Shown here piece after piece: positions 46,801-57,386 of a DNA stretch of 64,000 bases. A model generated the notes under the pieces. That model worked only from the letters and a program-made list of their open reading frames with translations, ran no database searches and was not told where the DNA came from. The position numbers and the translations under genes were made by a program. The stretch is from Diplolepis rosae (Eukaryota; Arthropoda; Insecta; Hymenoptera; Diplolepididae): the NCBI GenBank assembly GCA_030998225.1, contig JAPYXD010000754.1, positions 2,294,001 to 2,358,000 on the forward strand, given 5' to 3'. How positions within the stretch are numbered: position 1 is the first letter of the stretch; every line of letters starts with the position of its first letter.

Positions 46801-49800
46801 TTGTTGATCCTTATTGATTCCCTCAATTCTCGACCAAACAAAAATATTACAGCCTACACCGGCGATGTCAGCTGAGAACCAATACAGCTTTACAGCTCCA
46901 CGCATGTGTAGCCTGCGCGCGAGACTGCGCATTAGACAAGTTTCAACGTGTTGATCTCAAGTGATCTCAAGCTAACTCGAGCTGACTCGCTCGAGCGTGC
47001 ACGGAATCGTAGCGATTCCAATTTATTCTTGGCGATTCTGAATGATTCCCGGTGATTTTTCTGAATCTTACTGATGAACGCGGCTTTCAAACTTTCAGAA
47101 TCAATTTCTAAGATTTTACTGAATCAAGCTGATTCCCCATATGATTCTGAAAAATATTTCGACGAGTCACTGATTCTGAATCAATTATAAGTATGGAACA
47201 TCATTGATTCTTCCAGTAAACGGCCCCTCGGATATTGCTCAAGCCTGCACTTTTCCGTCCAGTATGGGAATTTCTCATAGCTCTAATGGAAAAACAGATT
47301 ATATTGAAGGTAAAACTCTTCTAACACTCATCAAATTTGGTTGTGGATAAAGTGATCTTTAATTGGCGTATTCTTTCCCATACTTTTGGCCAAATTTACT
47401 GTAAATATACTTTGTTTTGGCATTCCCGTTGAGTATGGTAATTTTTCCTCCGATTTTAACCATTTTGTCGCCTAAATTTCTCTCCATGTAGATATTACCG
47501 GGCAGTACCATTTAACCCTTTGCGGCCGTATTAAGTATATACATAACATGTTTTGGTGGCTGAGAGAAGATATACGACCTTAAAGGGTTAATATTCGTGT
47601 TCTATGATCTCAGATATTCAACTGTAATATTAGGCATTTTTAGTTCCATAGAAAGCTAACTTTTTCTTATGAAATACTAGTGGTACTGCTCCTATTGAAA
47701 ATGCATAGGAAGGTATCTTAATACATTCTCATCTAATATATGAAAGTATTAGTATTTTCTTTTTGCATCCAATGCAAGAGTGAGGACAATTTTTTTTCCA
47801 CAAATAGTTCGAGTGTAATTATTAGGTCACCTTAGGATGTTTCAATATTTTGAAAATTAATTTGTTTTCAATTAAAAACAATTTAAGTTTTAAAATTTTT
47901 TGTACAATCAATATATTAGTTACTTACTTTATCCCGGGCAATGATTTGTTGACCCACCCCATTTAGAGTCGTAAGCTAGATAAAAAAACTGGCCAGCCCC
48001 CAAGCACGGGATGTATAAGTAAACTAATATTAAATTTTGAATACTCAAAAGTAATACCCCAGTTATTACAAGTCGATATAACCTTTTCTATATGTTTAAA
48101 TACTACATCTGCACTGTTAAAAAATTATGTTTTAACCGTGCAATAAATTCATTGATAGTAAATTTTCGAATCGTAATGTAGCGTTACAATACATCTATTG
48201 TAAACTGAATTATGAAAAAATTGACGTTTTCTGTGTATATATTATCACAAACCAAGAATTAAACATGACGTATTGGTTTGTAAATCTTTGATCTTTTAAT
48301 GACTTCCAACAAAATATCATAATTACTTTTGTTACAATTGATATATCAAGAAAATAGTCTTTCATGATTTGAACATCAAAATTACTCATGCATCATTTCA
48401 TGAAGTTTATAAACTATATCTGAATAGAAATCTAGTAGAGAATCGCAATACATCATCACGAATACAATTCTGCATTACATTCATATTGTTTTTAACTAGT
48501 TGAATTTTTTTTTCATAATTAGGGAATATTCTCCCTAAATCTGAATTGATGAAAAGTAGTTAACTAATTCAAATCGATAAAAATTCTATCAATCATTGGT
48601 CATTTTCTAGTAATACAATCAGAAATTATAAATGTTCTGACAAGTAATTAGTAAAGAAATAACTAACAATTAGTAGGCATTTTTGTCAATTTGAATTAGA
48701 GGACGACTTTGCATTAATTCAGTGTATTTTTCATCAATTCAAATTCAAAAGGTTTCCTCTATAAACGATTTTTTCCCCTGAATAATGGAAACACTTGTAG
48801 TTACATTGAAAAAATTCCCGGTAGTTTTTATAGTGTCTGTTAAGAATTATAGCTTAAGATCAAATAACAAAGTACGTGTAAATTATACTAAAAGTTGCAC
48901 TCATAGTACCTTCAACATAATTAGATAACTTTTTTCTTATTTTCTATGAAGAATTGGACTCTATGTCTACAGAGGGTAGAATGCATAATAGAGAGATTGT
49001 TGATGAAAGAACTTCACAAATTATAAAATTTATATGTCCTATACTATATCAACATATTGCTACGGCTGTTGGAACCTTTGTAACACAAAATCATGTCTTA
49101 ACAGCAGCATCTTACTTGTTTATTGTAAAGGGATATTGGAAAAAGAAAATGGAGACTATCAGCGAAGAAGATTTACAGGTACAAGTCAGACTCGACTTTG
49201 AAAATAGGTTCAGGATACGTTTAATACCAGTTGATGAAATAATCACCATGACAAGTTACGATTACAAATCGCACGATTATGATTTTGCAGTCTTATCAGT
49301 GAGTTATTGTATAGAAAATACAATAGTTATAATATAGTATTTCAATCAATTGGACATAATCTATTATATTATAATTTGCTATATTCCATTTCCTCTTTAA
49401 TAAACTTGGGGCAATATAAAGTCAATTCGGAGATTATGTATTTTAGAATTCAAATTTTAGTAGATATATATCTTCTAAAATTTGCAAGAAATATTTGTCT
49501 AAACTTAACAAACTATTTAGAAACGCATGATAAAATTCTAAGTCGACGTACTTTTTTTTTAACCATTCACATTTGTTACGATTTTTACATGGAAAGAATT
49601 TATTGACGAAACATTATTCAAAAGTTGATGAAAACGGAGACATAGAGACATTTGAGGAACATTTTAAATAATTTTGCGCGTTTAATAAAAAACAAATTCT
49701 AAATAATACTCAAGCAGTTGAGTAAACTTTCAAAGCGTAGAGTAAATATTTAGTAGTGTAATAATTGACATGAGGCAAACATTTTGTCATAAAGTAACCT

Positions 49801-52800
49801 AAAATAATTTAATTTTTCACCTAAAGTTAGGTAAAATTTATTCTGAAAAAATATTTCAATTTTTTAACTGCAGAGTATTAATCTTTCATTTAAAATGAGT
49901 CAAAGAATGAAAAATGTTTGTGAATTTTTCGAAAAAAATGTCATTTATTACATTATACTATTGTAAAGTTTAAACCAAATCTCCATAAAAGTTTAGTGTG
50001 AGTTTGAATATTATCATAACTATTTTATGCGGAAATTTACTCTTCATAGGAGAGCTTTTGTTGTTGAGTGTGTTACGGTTTATTCAAGACTTGAAGAAAA
50101 CAAAAATCCTTAGTCACACGGGTCACGCGTCACCATAAATATATAAATATACTTTTTTCCATTCATTTCCTACCGCCGAACATCCTAATAAGTTATTCCT
50201 TTCCACCATTCCATTTACTTTAAATATTAATTTTCAAATACATTCAAAAAGGTTAATTTTTATTTATTTTGAATTGTAAATAAAAAATTATATTCAATAG
50301 TTACATTGGAATCCGAATGAATTGCAGTATAAATACTTTACTTAATTATTTTAACATTTGATATTTTAACCAAGTTTTAATAAACAAAATTCCATTTACC
50401 TTATAAAATGTTTAAAATTAATGTAAGATTTATTTGCACGTTAGTTATTTCTTTACAAAAGTACAAATTATAAAAATTAGATTATTAAAAACTTTCAGGC
50501 GTTTCAATTCAGTTTTTAAATAATTTATTTAATTTTTCATTCGAAGAAATTGTATCTTAGACGATAGTTATTAGGTATGAATTTCCTCGGGAGCCTTCAC
50601 AATTTTGATCCGTCACTGGCAGACTTTGGGGCACCTACAATACTTGACGCGTCTATGAATTTCTCACAAGCGCTAATATATTTTCCCAGTTAGTATATAA
50701 GGACAGTTCGAACCTTTAGACACAGCGAGAAGCGAGCGATATTTAGACATGTAGCGGCCTATTATTACCAGGGGTGTTAGTTGAAGTTTGCCGGTTTTTT
50801 CAATAAAGAAAACACTTAATTCTCAAGGGAATCTCAAAAATTTTTTATTCAAAGTATTGACCATTGGATTCTACACATTTTTCCCATCTTTCAGGCAAGT
50901 CATGAATACCATTCCAAAAAACCCATTCGACGAGCCATTTTTCGACTTGTTCAAAATTGGCGAAGCGCTGCTCTGCGAGTGAGTGTCCCATCGATGCGAA
51001 AAGGTGATAGTCGGACGGGGCGAGGTCTGGAGAGTACGGCGGGTGCGATAATATTTCCCAATTCAATGCTTTAAATGTGTTCTTCACCACTTTAGCGGTA
51101 TGAGACGGTGCGTTGTCATGTTGTATGATAACTTTGCCATGTCTTCGGGCCCATTCCGGCCATTTTTCGATCAACGCATGATTCAAATTGATAATTTGTT
51201 GTCGGTAGCGATCCGTATTCACCGTCTCACCAGGTTTTAATAACTCGAAGTACACCACACCACACTGGTCCCACCAAACACAGAGCATTGTCTTACGGCC
51301 AAAGCGATTTGGCCTTGGAGTCGATGGGCCGACCTCACCAGGTGAAAGCCATGATTTTTTCCGCTTCGGGTTCTCGAAATAAATCCATTATTCGTCCCCC
51401 GTGACAATTCGATGCAGAAAAGATTTCCTTTCGAACCGTTGAAGCAGCATTTCACGAATGGTTTTTCGATTTTCCATTTGTCTATCGTTCAGTTAGTGTG
51501 GTACCCATTTTCCATACTTTTGGATTTTTCCCATGGCTTTTAAACGTTGGCAAAATGCTCCTCGGGTCACATTTAGTGTTTGTGCCAATTGTTGTTGCGA
51601 TTGTGTTGGGTCTTCATCCAATAACGCCTGCAATTCCTCGTCTTCGAACTTTTTCGCTGCACCAGGATGTTCATTGTCTGTCAAATCGAAATCTCCACTT
51701 TTAAATTGACGAAACCATGTCTCACATGTTCTAGTCACTGGAGCATGTTCACCATATGTTTCTACCAGCAATCGATGAGCTTCAACTGCTTTTTTCTTTA
51801 GATGAAATAAGAAAAGCAACGAATGCCGCAAATGCGATTTACTTGGAACGAAACTCGACATATTCACTGAGGTAAACAACTATGATGCTATTATTTTGGC
51901 AGAATGTAATTGTGTATTTTTGAAGGTTATTGTCCATAGAAAAATATGACATAGATGCCAAATCATAGAAATATATACATATCTCTAGCGACATCTACGA
52001 GTAAAACCGGCAAATTTCAACTAACACCCCTGGTATAAGTTATAGTTTTTTATGTATTCGTTATGTTAGTATAGTGTGTATATGTATCTTTCCTCCTGTA
52101 ATCGAACGGGTTATGTGTGCGAACCATACTATGGTCGTTTCATTTGAATATGTCGCAGAGTTTTTAAGGTCGAGATTGTTTTTTTTTAGTACGTTTTCTA
52201 ATGTTTTTATTAAGCTGTACTCCGTTGTAGCTTACGTTTCACTTAACTGTGAGATAAATTTTCACCATTAGTCTAATTACTTTTCATACACTGAGAGACT
52301 TTTCGTTAGAGTAAATGATAAAGATGAATCAAAATTTAGTATAATATCGTTCCAAAATGGGGAAAGCCGAGGCTTTATTATGCTTATTCATATTATGACA
52401 TCGAAGTTTGATATAGTCATAACGGTCTTTAATACATGAAGAAGATAAAGTAGTATTGTAAATACTAAATATTATGAATCTCTATTCGAGAAATTGGAAG
52501 TACGAGAAAATGATATTATGATTATTAAGTTGTCTAAAAATAATTTGAATAAGATGAATAATGAATATCACATTTTGGAAAGCATGTTTGAGAAATTCAT
52601 ATTATGAATATGAACTTGCCAGAAACCTCACGACGCGCAGCAAAAATCAAAACATTCATTCTCGGTTTTTCATATAATTTGTTTTAGAATGTCGTCCGAG
52701 TACTTCCGACGTTATCCGAATAGCTTCGTAGACTCGAATCCAAGTCTGCCCAACCCCCAACTCAGTAATGGCTTATAAGCGACATTTATTTCGGAATATG

Positions 52801-54378
52801 GCAAGCGAGAATAGCCGAGAGGCTTTAGGCGTTAGGAATGCGTTTAGTTAATGTAGATATAGGTAGAGTTAGTGGGTTCGAACCCAAAGGCGATTCTGAA
52901 ATTTAATTTCAAGCGTATGCGAATATAAATAGCGTAGCATTGTGTACTTAAATATATGAACATAACTAAGGTATGGTAATAATATTTGTGTATGTGTTTC
53001 CACTGAAACCTCCCCTCTTCTGAGTGCCCAAAGCTCTCCCCTCTATCTTCCTCTTGCTTCGCACGCGTTAGAAAAAGACACCACAATCCATAACCCGGAG
53101 ACGTCCCTTCTGAAGGTTATTATGAGTTACCAAATAGTTTGGTAATTTTAGATAAATATTTTTCTCCACGTAGCGTTCAGTTTGAAAATTTAATTCCGTA
53201 GTAGGTTTCTAGCCATAGATATACACCTCAAGGGCCGTTTCCTGAAGTATCACTCTTTCCACTCGAGCCTGAAGATACCTGTATGTTAATTGATTGTAAA
53301 ATACGTTCAATTCTGGGTAAACCATTTTTTGAAATGACTGTAGTCAACATAGTTGAACACACTGAGTGTCCAATAAGATTCTCAAAAAAAATTAAGGCAA
53401 ATCCAGCGTTTCATTTATGTGGGAAAACAGAAAACGCTCATATTCGAGACGGTAATGGGTACAGAAAAAATGACAAATTGAAGGTATGTGATAGGAAATT
53501 AAGTATCTAAGTTGAATGTAACAATTAGTGATCGAAATTTTTATTCGCCGGGATAACTAATTGATATGTTTGTACTAAATATTAATAAAATCAAATTATT
53601 CAGTTGAGTTCGAAATTTTTGCCACTGCTTACATTACCGGAGGATCATTAGTCGCGTATCAGATAGAATACGTTGCCGACAGGTGTCCTCGAAGACAATT
53701 TCAAACTCTTATATTGCAATAAATGCAATTTAAATTTGAATTAAGAAAATCATTGAAAAATCTCAAATTTCTTAAATTTCATTATAAAATCATATAAACA
53801 TGAATTTACGAACATTAAAACATAATGGAATTCACAAATTGGGACATTCACCTTACGTCCTCTTGCATCTGACACAACTCATCCCAAATTTGTATTGAAT
53901 AATTTTGATTAATTTGGACATAAATATGTAGAAACTAAACCTAATTGCTCACGTGAATTCTCTAAATTTCTATGGATGCCTTTAAGGCCATGAATGACTT
54001 AAATTCCTCTCTTACTGTCATTTTAGTTTCTTTAACCCTATTTCCATGCAAATTCATACCTATCTTATAGTGCATTTTGTGCAATTTCACTAAATTTCAA
54101 CTGGATATTTGATTTTCCACGGAAATGAGGTTACAAGAACATAAATGCCGGTAAAGCAGGAATCTTTGAATGGCCCGTGTCTCGAATAATAAAAATCTCA
54201 AAAATTAATTTAAAATAATTTTTAGGCAGATATTGGCAGCCCTTTATTCAGAAATGGTACACTTGTAGGAATCTACATTTTTGGTAAAAAAAATAATCGG
54301 AATGCGTCTATTTATACAAATCTTATTAAATTTAAATGGATTATCGAACGTATGAAATTATATCGCCGTGGCCACTGA
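43800..54378 (+). CDS. Secreted S1 serine-protease homologue, catalytically dead (SPH-A)
   Basis: Spliced model: 43800-43857, 48952-49298, 53205-53483, 54226-54378. This gives 278 residues with intron phases 1, 0, 0 and consensus GT/AG at every junction. Residues 1-19 are a signal peptide. The rest follows the chymotrypsin fold: CPILY, AVGTF and VLTAASYL near 48-75, RLIPVDEII then YDFAVL near 124-134, FHLCGK in exon 3, and ADIGSPLF then a C-terminal IYTNLIKFKWI in exon 4. The catalytic His position is Ser73, the neighbouring Cys is Tyr74, Asp130 is kept, and the catalytic Ser position is Ile231. Hence no proteolysis is expected. Family knowledge: such homologues act as cofactors or decoys in insect melanisation and occur in wasp venoms; the role here is inferred. 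Introns 1 and 2 are full of transposons. A tandem paralogue follows at 57329. Confidence 0.85.
44451..45160 (+). mobile_element. Internally deleted mariner
   Basis: The terminal repeats CTACTGTGGGCAAAAAACTA and mirror are flanked by TA (44449-44450, 45161-45162). The transposase remnant starts before 44689 and keeps the helix-turn-helix half (AETFRMLQKAFGD, PGRPPTSTDEQ and DLADTIGISRGS). It then jumps to the second-Asp region (HHDNAPSHTSK, near 45000-45033), in a shifted frame. The intervening catalytic core is deleted. 710 bp, in SPH-A intron 1. Confidence 0.88.
45201..46487 (+). mobile_element. Full-length mariner, copy 1, broken transposase
   Basis: The terminal repeats CCAGGGGTGTTAGTTGAA and mirror are flanked by TA (45199-45200, 46488-46489). 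1287 bp, the usual mariner size. Lies in SPH-A intron 1, facing +. Confidence 0.92.
45373..46410 (+). pseudogene. Mariner transposase (D,D34D), two in-frame stops
   Basis: 346 codons from ATG 45373 to TAA at 46408-46410, in one frame, interrupted by TAA at 45844-45846 and TAG at 45988-45990. The N-terminal helix-turn-helix region (TCETWFRQFKSGDFDL, LAQTLNVTRGAICQRLK) is followed by catalytic VTGDE, HDNAPPHTAK and YSPDLAPPDYHLF. The spacing of 34 residues between the second and third Asp defines the mariner family. The first stop replaces the residue after GDE and is shared with copy 2. Confidence 0.93.
46566..47230. mobile_element. Non-autonomous element with 8-bp target duplication
   Basis: The ends CGAGGGGCCGTT and AACGGCCCCTCG are flanked by a perfect 8-bp duplication GATATTGC (46558-46565, 47231-47238), as for hAT or P-type elements. 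The interior carries many TGATTC/GAATCA repeats. 665 bp, non-coding. Confidence 0.85.
47512..47591. repeat. 80-bp TTAA-flanked MITE
   Basis: TTAACCCTTTGCGGCCGTAT mirrors ATACGACCTTAAAGGGTTAA. Confidence 0.7.
47912..48031. repeat. Short hairpin element
   Basis: ATATTAGTTACTTACTTTAT then CCCGGG mirrors CACGGGATGTATAAGTAAAC. About 120 bp in SPH-A intron 1. Confidence 0.65.
48032..48951. other. SPH-A intron 1, 3' part
   Basis: AT-rich intron. Its last 60 bases (CATAATTAGATAACTTTTTT then the acceptor) resemble the same region before SPH-B exon 2, which supports tandem duplication. Otherwise nothing seen. Confidence 0.55.
48952..49298 (+). CDS. SPH-A exon 2, N-terminal barrel
   Basis: Acceptor CTATGAAG, donor GTGAGT. 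It holds the lost catalytic His (Ser73), the missing Cys42-Cys58 pair of the usual fold, and the retained Asp130. Same length (347 bp) as SPH-B exon 2, aligned without gaps at C48, S73 and D130. Confidence 0.9.
49299..50767. other. SPH-A intron 2, 5' part, with TATA-bearing patch
   Basis: Mostly AT-rich intron. 50570-50760 is GC-richer. It contains TATATAAGGACAGTTCG (about 50694) followed about 25 bases later by AGACACAGCGAGAAGCGAGC, resembling a retroelement LTR promoter. No LTR partner or gag-pol was found, and mariner copy 2 interrupts it. Confidence 0.4.
50768..52033 (-). mobile_element. Mariner, copy 2, opposite orientation
   Basis: Same termini as copy 1 with flanking TA (50766-50767, 52034-52035). 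1266 bp. Lies in SPH-A intron 2, so copies 1 and 2 face each other around exon 2. Confidence 0.92.
50845..51861 (-). pseudogene. Mariner transposase copy 2, broken
   Basis: 339 codons. Stops occur after KYGKWVPH (CAA to TAA) and at the position after GDE. A 21-base deletion near the C-terminus (VEWVFWNG) removes seven residues relative to copy 1. Catalytic HDNAPSHTAK and YSPDLAPSDYHLF are intact. The GDE stop is identical to copy 1, so both descend from an already defective parent. Confidence 0.92.
52034..52806. other. SPH-A intron 2, no feature
   Basis: AT-rich intron with a slightly GC-richer patch at 52620-52790. Nothing recognised. Confidence 0.4.
52807..52898 (+). tRNA. Degenerate Ser/Leu-type tRNA-like sequence
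   Basis: The box-A-like TAGCCGAGAGGC and a perfect box-B GGGTTCGAACCC are spaced as in long-variable-arm tRNAs, with AGAAT/ATTCT at the ends. The anticodon arm does not fold properly. Likely a tRNA-derived pseudogene or SINE head. Confidence 0.35.
52899..53204. other. SPH-A intron 2 end
   Basis: No feature besides the acceptor at 53203-53204. Confidence 0.5.
53205..53483 (+). CDS. SPH-A exon 3, second barrel
   Basis: Acceptor CCGTAGTAG; both paralogues begin this exon with a GTT codon. Encodes GPFPEVS, ECPIRF and FHLCGKTE, equivalents of the VRPICLP to ICAG part of S1 proteases. It is 11 codons longer at its 3' end than SPH-B; donor GTATGT. Confidence 0.85.
53484..54225. other. SPH-A intron 3
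   Basis: 742-bp AT-rich intron with no transposon recognised. The shortest intron of the gene. Confidence 0.6.
54226..54378 (+). CDS. SPH-A exon 4, altered active-site loop and C-terminus
   Basis: Acceptor ATTTTTAG. Begins ADIGSPLFRNGTLVGIYIFG, the GDSGGP-loop equivalent with Ile at the nucleophile, and ends at TGA 54376-54378. A transposon relic starts 12 bases after the stop. Confidence 0.88.
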   Translation, partial: ADIGSPLFRNGTLVGIYIFGKKNNRNASIYTNLIKFKWIIERMKLYRRGH

Positions 54379-54390
54379 TAGAAGAAAGTA

Positions 54391-55147
54391 AAGGGTTTCC
54401 CAATAAGGGTGATATGTTTTGAAATTGGAAAAAAACACTGAATATTCATTCGGAATTGATCGAAATCTTTTTTATTATATTGGATATTCTATGCCATTTA
54501 TGATTTAAAGAATATATCGGCCAAGTGTCCCCCGAGACTTGAGCCAAAAATGTGCCTCATCAGAAAAGATGATTTTTTGATGAAAATTGGGATGATTTTC
54601 AATTGATTCCAGAGCCCAATCCGTGAACTCCCGACGCAAACGATGGTCATTAGGCTTCAGTTCTTGGGCCAGAATCATCTTATAGGGATGCAGGCCAAGA
54701 TCCAATCGCAAAATACGCCAGGTAGTCATCCTGGACAGGCCCAATTCTAGAGATCGGCGTGGCACTGACAATTCACGGTTTTCCTCGATACTGGCCTGTA
54801 CGGCGGCTATATTCTGTGTAGAACGTGCGGTACGCATACGATTTTTAGGCTTAGTATCCAATAGAGTAAATTCGCTCTCCAACTTATCGACTATTCGACG
54901 AATTGAGAGCGCGGATGGAGCAGAATGACGACCATATTTTGCACGATATGCTCTTTGAACACCGACAAAACTTCTCGAATTTTGATAAAATAATTGGACA
55001 ATTTCCAAACGTTGTGGAAGCGTGAAACTACTCATGATTAAATGGCAAACCTTACTGATGACAACTGACAGCAGACGTCAAAAATTTCAGTTCAAATGAG
55101 CCCGATAGGGACATTCAAAATCATATCACCCCTATTGGGAAACCCTT
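54391..55147 (-). mobile_element. Tc1/mariner-superfamily relic directly after the SPH-A stop
   Basis: The terminal repeats AAGGGTTTCCCAATAAGGGT and near-identical mirror are flanked by TA (54389-54390, 55148-55149). 757 bp. Because it starts 12 bases after the SPH-A TGA, the SPH-A 3' UTR and poly(A) site must lie in or beyond it. No AATAAA is evident in its first 150 bases on the + strand. Confidence 0.85.
54505..55035 (-). pseudogene. Truncated IS630/Tc1/mariner-type transposase
   Basis: 176 codons starting MSSFTLPQRLEIVQLFYQ. Paired helix-turn-helix regions follow (PSALSIRRIVDKLE, LSVPRRSLELGLSRMTTWRI), then KIIFSDEAHFWL with the first catalytic Asp. The frame then stops and the rest of the catalytic domain is absent, so the protein could at most bind DNA. 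Confidence 0.85.
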
Positions 55148-55153
55148 TATATT

Positions 55154-55251
55154 CACAGGGAAAAATGGATATTCAGGATCAATATCTAGATATTAGAACT
55201 GAATCTATTGGATGCTTGTCACATTGTTGAATATCCATTTTTCTCCGTCTG
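55154..55251. repeat. 98-bp MITE
   Basis: GGGAAAAATGGATATTCA mirrors TGAATATCCATTTTTCTCC. It abuts the Tc1-type relic. Confidence 0.7.
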
Positions 55252-55454
55252 ACGGAAAAGAACGCCGAGATTCGAGGTGATATGTGATGCCATCGTTACG
55301 ATTGAAACTGTATTGAACATAGACTTCCAATAAAATTGTTTAATAGGTAATATATTTTAAACTTTTTTAATTACACCTTAGCTATATCTGCTCAAAAAAC
55401 ATACTTTATTAGTGAGATCTAGAAAAATTCACTGCTTTTACACTCTATTATTAT

Positions 55455-55800
55455 ATGTACTTACAGTTTTGAACGTTCATTGAATGATGAAAAATATATA
55501 TTTTTTTTTGAAAATTCTTCCCCGTTTAATTAAAAATAGCATATATTTAATAAAGGACTGTATATTTAAAAGGCTCTGAATAAAAACATAACAATTAATT
55601 TTAGTCTGAAAGAAAACTTTTTGTCATCGTTCAATGAACGTTAAAAACTGTAAGTACATTATATTTAGAGCCTTTCAAATATACAATCTGTTATTGAATA
55701 TACGCTACTTTTTAATTTAATGCAGAGGAAACAATTATTTAGTTTAAAAAAAAATATATTTTTATCGTTCAATGAACGTTCAAAACAGTGATGCCATCTA
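55455..55800. repeat. Three alternating GAACGTTCATTGAA repeats
   Basis: GAACGTTCATTGAATGATGA (about 55473) is mirrored at about 55625-55650 and again at 55770-55787. The first and second are joined by TGTACTTACAGTTTT and its mirror, so two hairpins share a middle copy. Confidence 0.7.
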
Positions 55801-55827
55801 TATGCCAGACCGGAAAATTATTGAGTA

Positions 55828-56080
55828 ATGTTTTACAAACACTTTTTTTCGTCCATCGCATTTCCGCATCAATTGAGATATTGAGTTAAAACTTTAGGTA
55901 ATCAAGTAAAAAGCAGTGAAGAACGTCTACCTGGTCCAAAAATTATATAATTATAAATATTTCGGACCAAATAAACGTTCTTTACGGCTTTTTACTTAGT
56001 TACTCAAAGTTTTAACTCGATATCTCAATTAATGTGGAAATGCGAAGGGCGAAAAAAAAGTGTCTGTAAGATACAGATCA
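55828..56080. repeat. Foldback hairpin, about 118-bp arms
   Basis: 55832-55950 mirrors 55960-56078 (ATTGAGATATTGAGTTAAAA, AAGTAAAAAGC.GT.AAGAACGT and TTGGTCC), leaving almost no loop. Confidence 0.8.
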
Positions 56081-56649
56081 CATAACCTTCGCCTATAATA
56101 ATGTGTAAGACTCGCGGTAACCCTGCTAGAAATTTTGAATGAATTTAATAGAATTTTTATCAAATCTAATCGTATCTTTGTATCAGATTGAGTTTTTATA
56201 CTAAATTTAATCAAATTTTTCCAGTAGGTCAGGACATCGGGTCAAAAATTAAAAACACAAAATAGGTTAATTGGTTTCCATGCAAAATGAGATACAGACT
56301 TGAAAATTTGTGAAATTAAATAAAATGCACCAATAAAGGTCTGTATTTCATTTAATTTCACAAATTTACAACTAGGTCTTTTATTTTGAATGTAAAAGGG
56401 GTTACATAAACTGAAATTCTGGTAAGGTAGAAATGTATAGATAATTCATGCCATGAATTGTATAATTTTAGATTTTTAAATGGTATATTGCAATCATTAA
56501 TATTTTATCTTTTGTAAACAGCCTATTCGCGATAAAACAGTTGCTTGGCGTTAACGTTATCTTAATCAAATTTGAAAAACCGACAGCCTTTGATGAATAT
56601 TCAGATATTATTTGATATGTAAAACACACGCAAACATTGCGAGACAGGA
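56081..56649. other. No gene seen; hairpin near 56280-56375
   Basis: A short hairpin (CAGACTTGAAAATTTGTGAA and GAAATTAAAT mirrored) lies at about 56290-56370. Otherwise AT-rich. Confidence 0.45.
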
Positions 56650-56915
56650 AAAAAACCCGCGATTATTTTGTTAAATGAACCAAGATCATTAATTGAGTCA
56701 AACAAAATGAAGTTAAATCATTTGGAATTTAATTGAATCAAATGAAATAGTTGTTCGGTTTAAGCAAATCGTATCCAAAACACCATATTTGGCAGCACAA
56801 AACAAGCTCTTTGGTTGAATCAACCAAAAATTTGGCCAACCATATAATAAGCCAATTTTTTGGTTGATAAAAGTGAATTTTATTTGAATCAACCAGATAT
56901 TTTTTTGAGTGTTTG
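56650..56915. repeat. MITE of TTGGTTGAATCAA type, degenerate
   Basis: Starts near GAAAAAAACCCGCGA and ends ATATTTTTTTGAGTG. The interior holds TTGGTTGAATCAACCAAA repeats like 30608-31063. Confidence 0.5.
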
Positions 56916-57328
56916 CCGATTATATGAACTATATTTTATACTATTTAAATAAACAGTCCACGAATAGGAAAGCTTGCTACAGTTAATTAAAATTATTTTT
57001 ATGTTGGACTAAAGTGCAACATAAATAGTGATTAGGGTACCATAATAATATTTTACAGATTTAGGGAGAATTTTAATTAAAAAATTACCAATCTTTGAAT
57101 AAATTTGGTAATTAAAACAAATTAATGTTATCTTATGCAAGGAAAGAAATCTCTTCAACCCTGAAGTTATTGCAAACACAATTTAAATTGTTTTATTTCG
57201 ACAGTAATATATCAAATTTAAGGTATATGGTGGGAAATACTAATTTAAAGAACTGCGGTCATTCTTTAAATCCTATCAGTTGATTATAGAAAACAGTTGA
57301 CATGCTATTGTTTTGTAATCGAGCGAAA
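56916..57328. other. Upstream region of SPH-B
   Basis: AT-rich spacer between the paralogues. No clear core promoter. Confidence 0.4.
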
Positions 57329-57386
57329 ATGAGAATCCTGTTTGCTGTTCTGGTGTATGTTCTTCTATTCATAGCTCATGCTTTTG
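57329..57386 (+). CDS. SPH-B exon 1, signal peptide
   Basis: 58 bp, ATG in GAAAATGAG context, donor GTAAATATCAC shared with SPH-A. Confidence 0.85.

Noticed and set aside
50570..50760. Solo LTR with TATA box
   Set aside because: Promoter-like spacing is present but no LTR boundaries, target duplication, primer-binding site or second LTR could be found.
50845..51455. A 72-codon minus-strand frame at 51237-51455 overlapping mariner copy 2
   Set aside because: It is an out-of-frame shadow present in both mariner copies.
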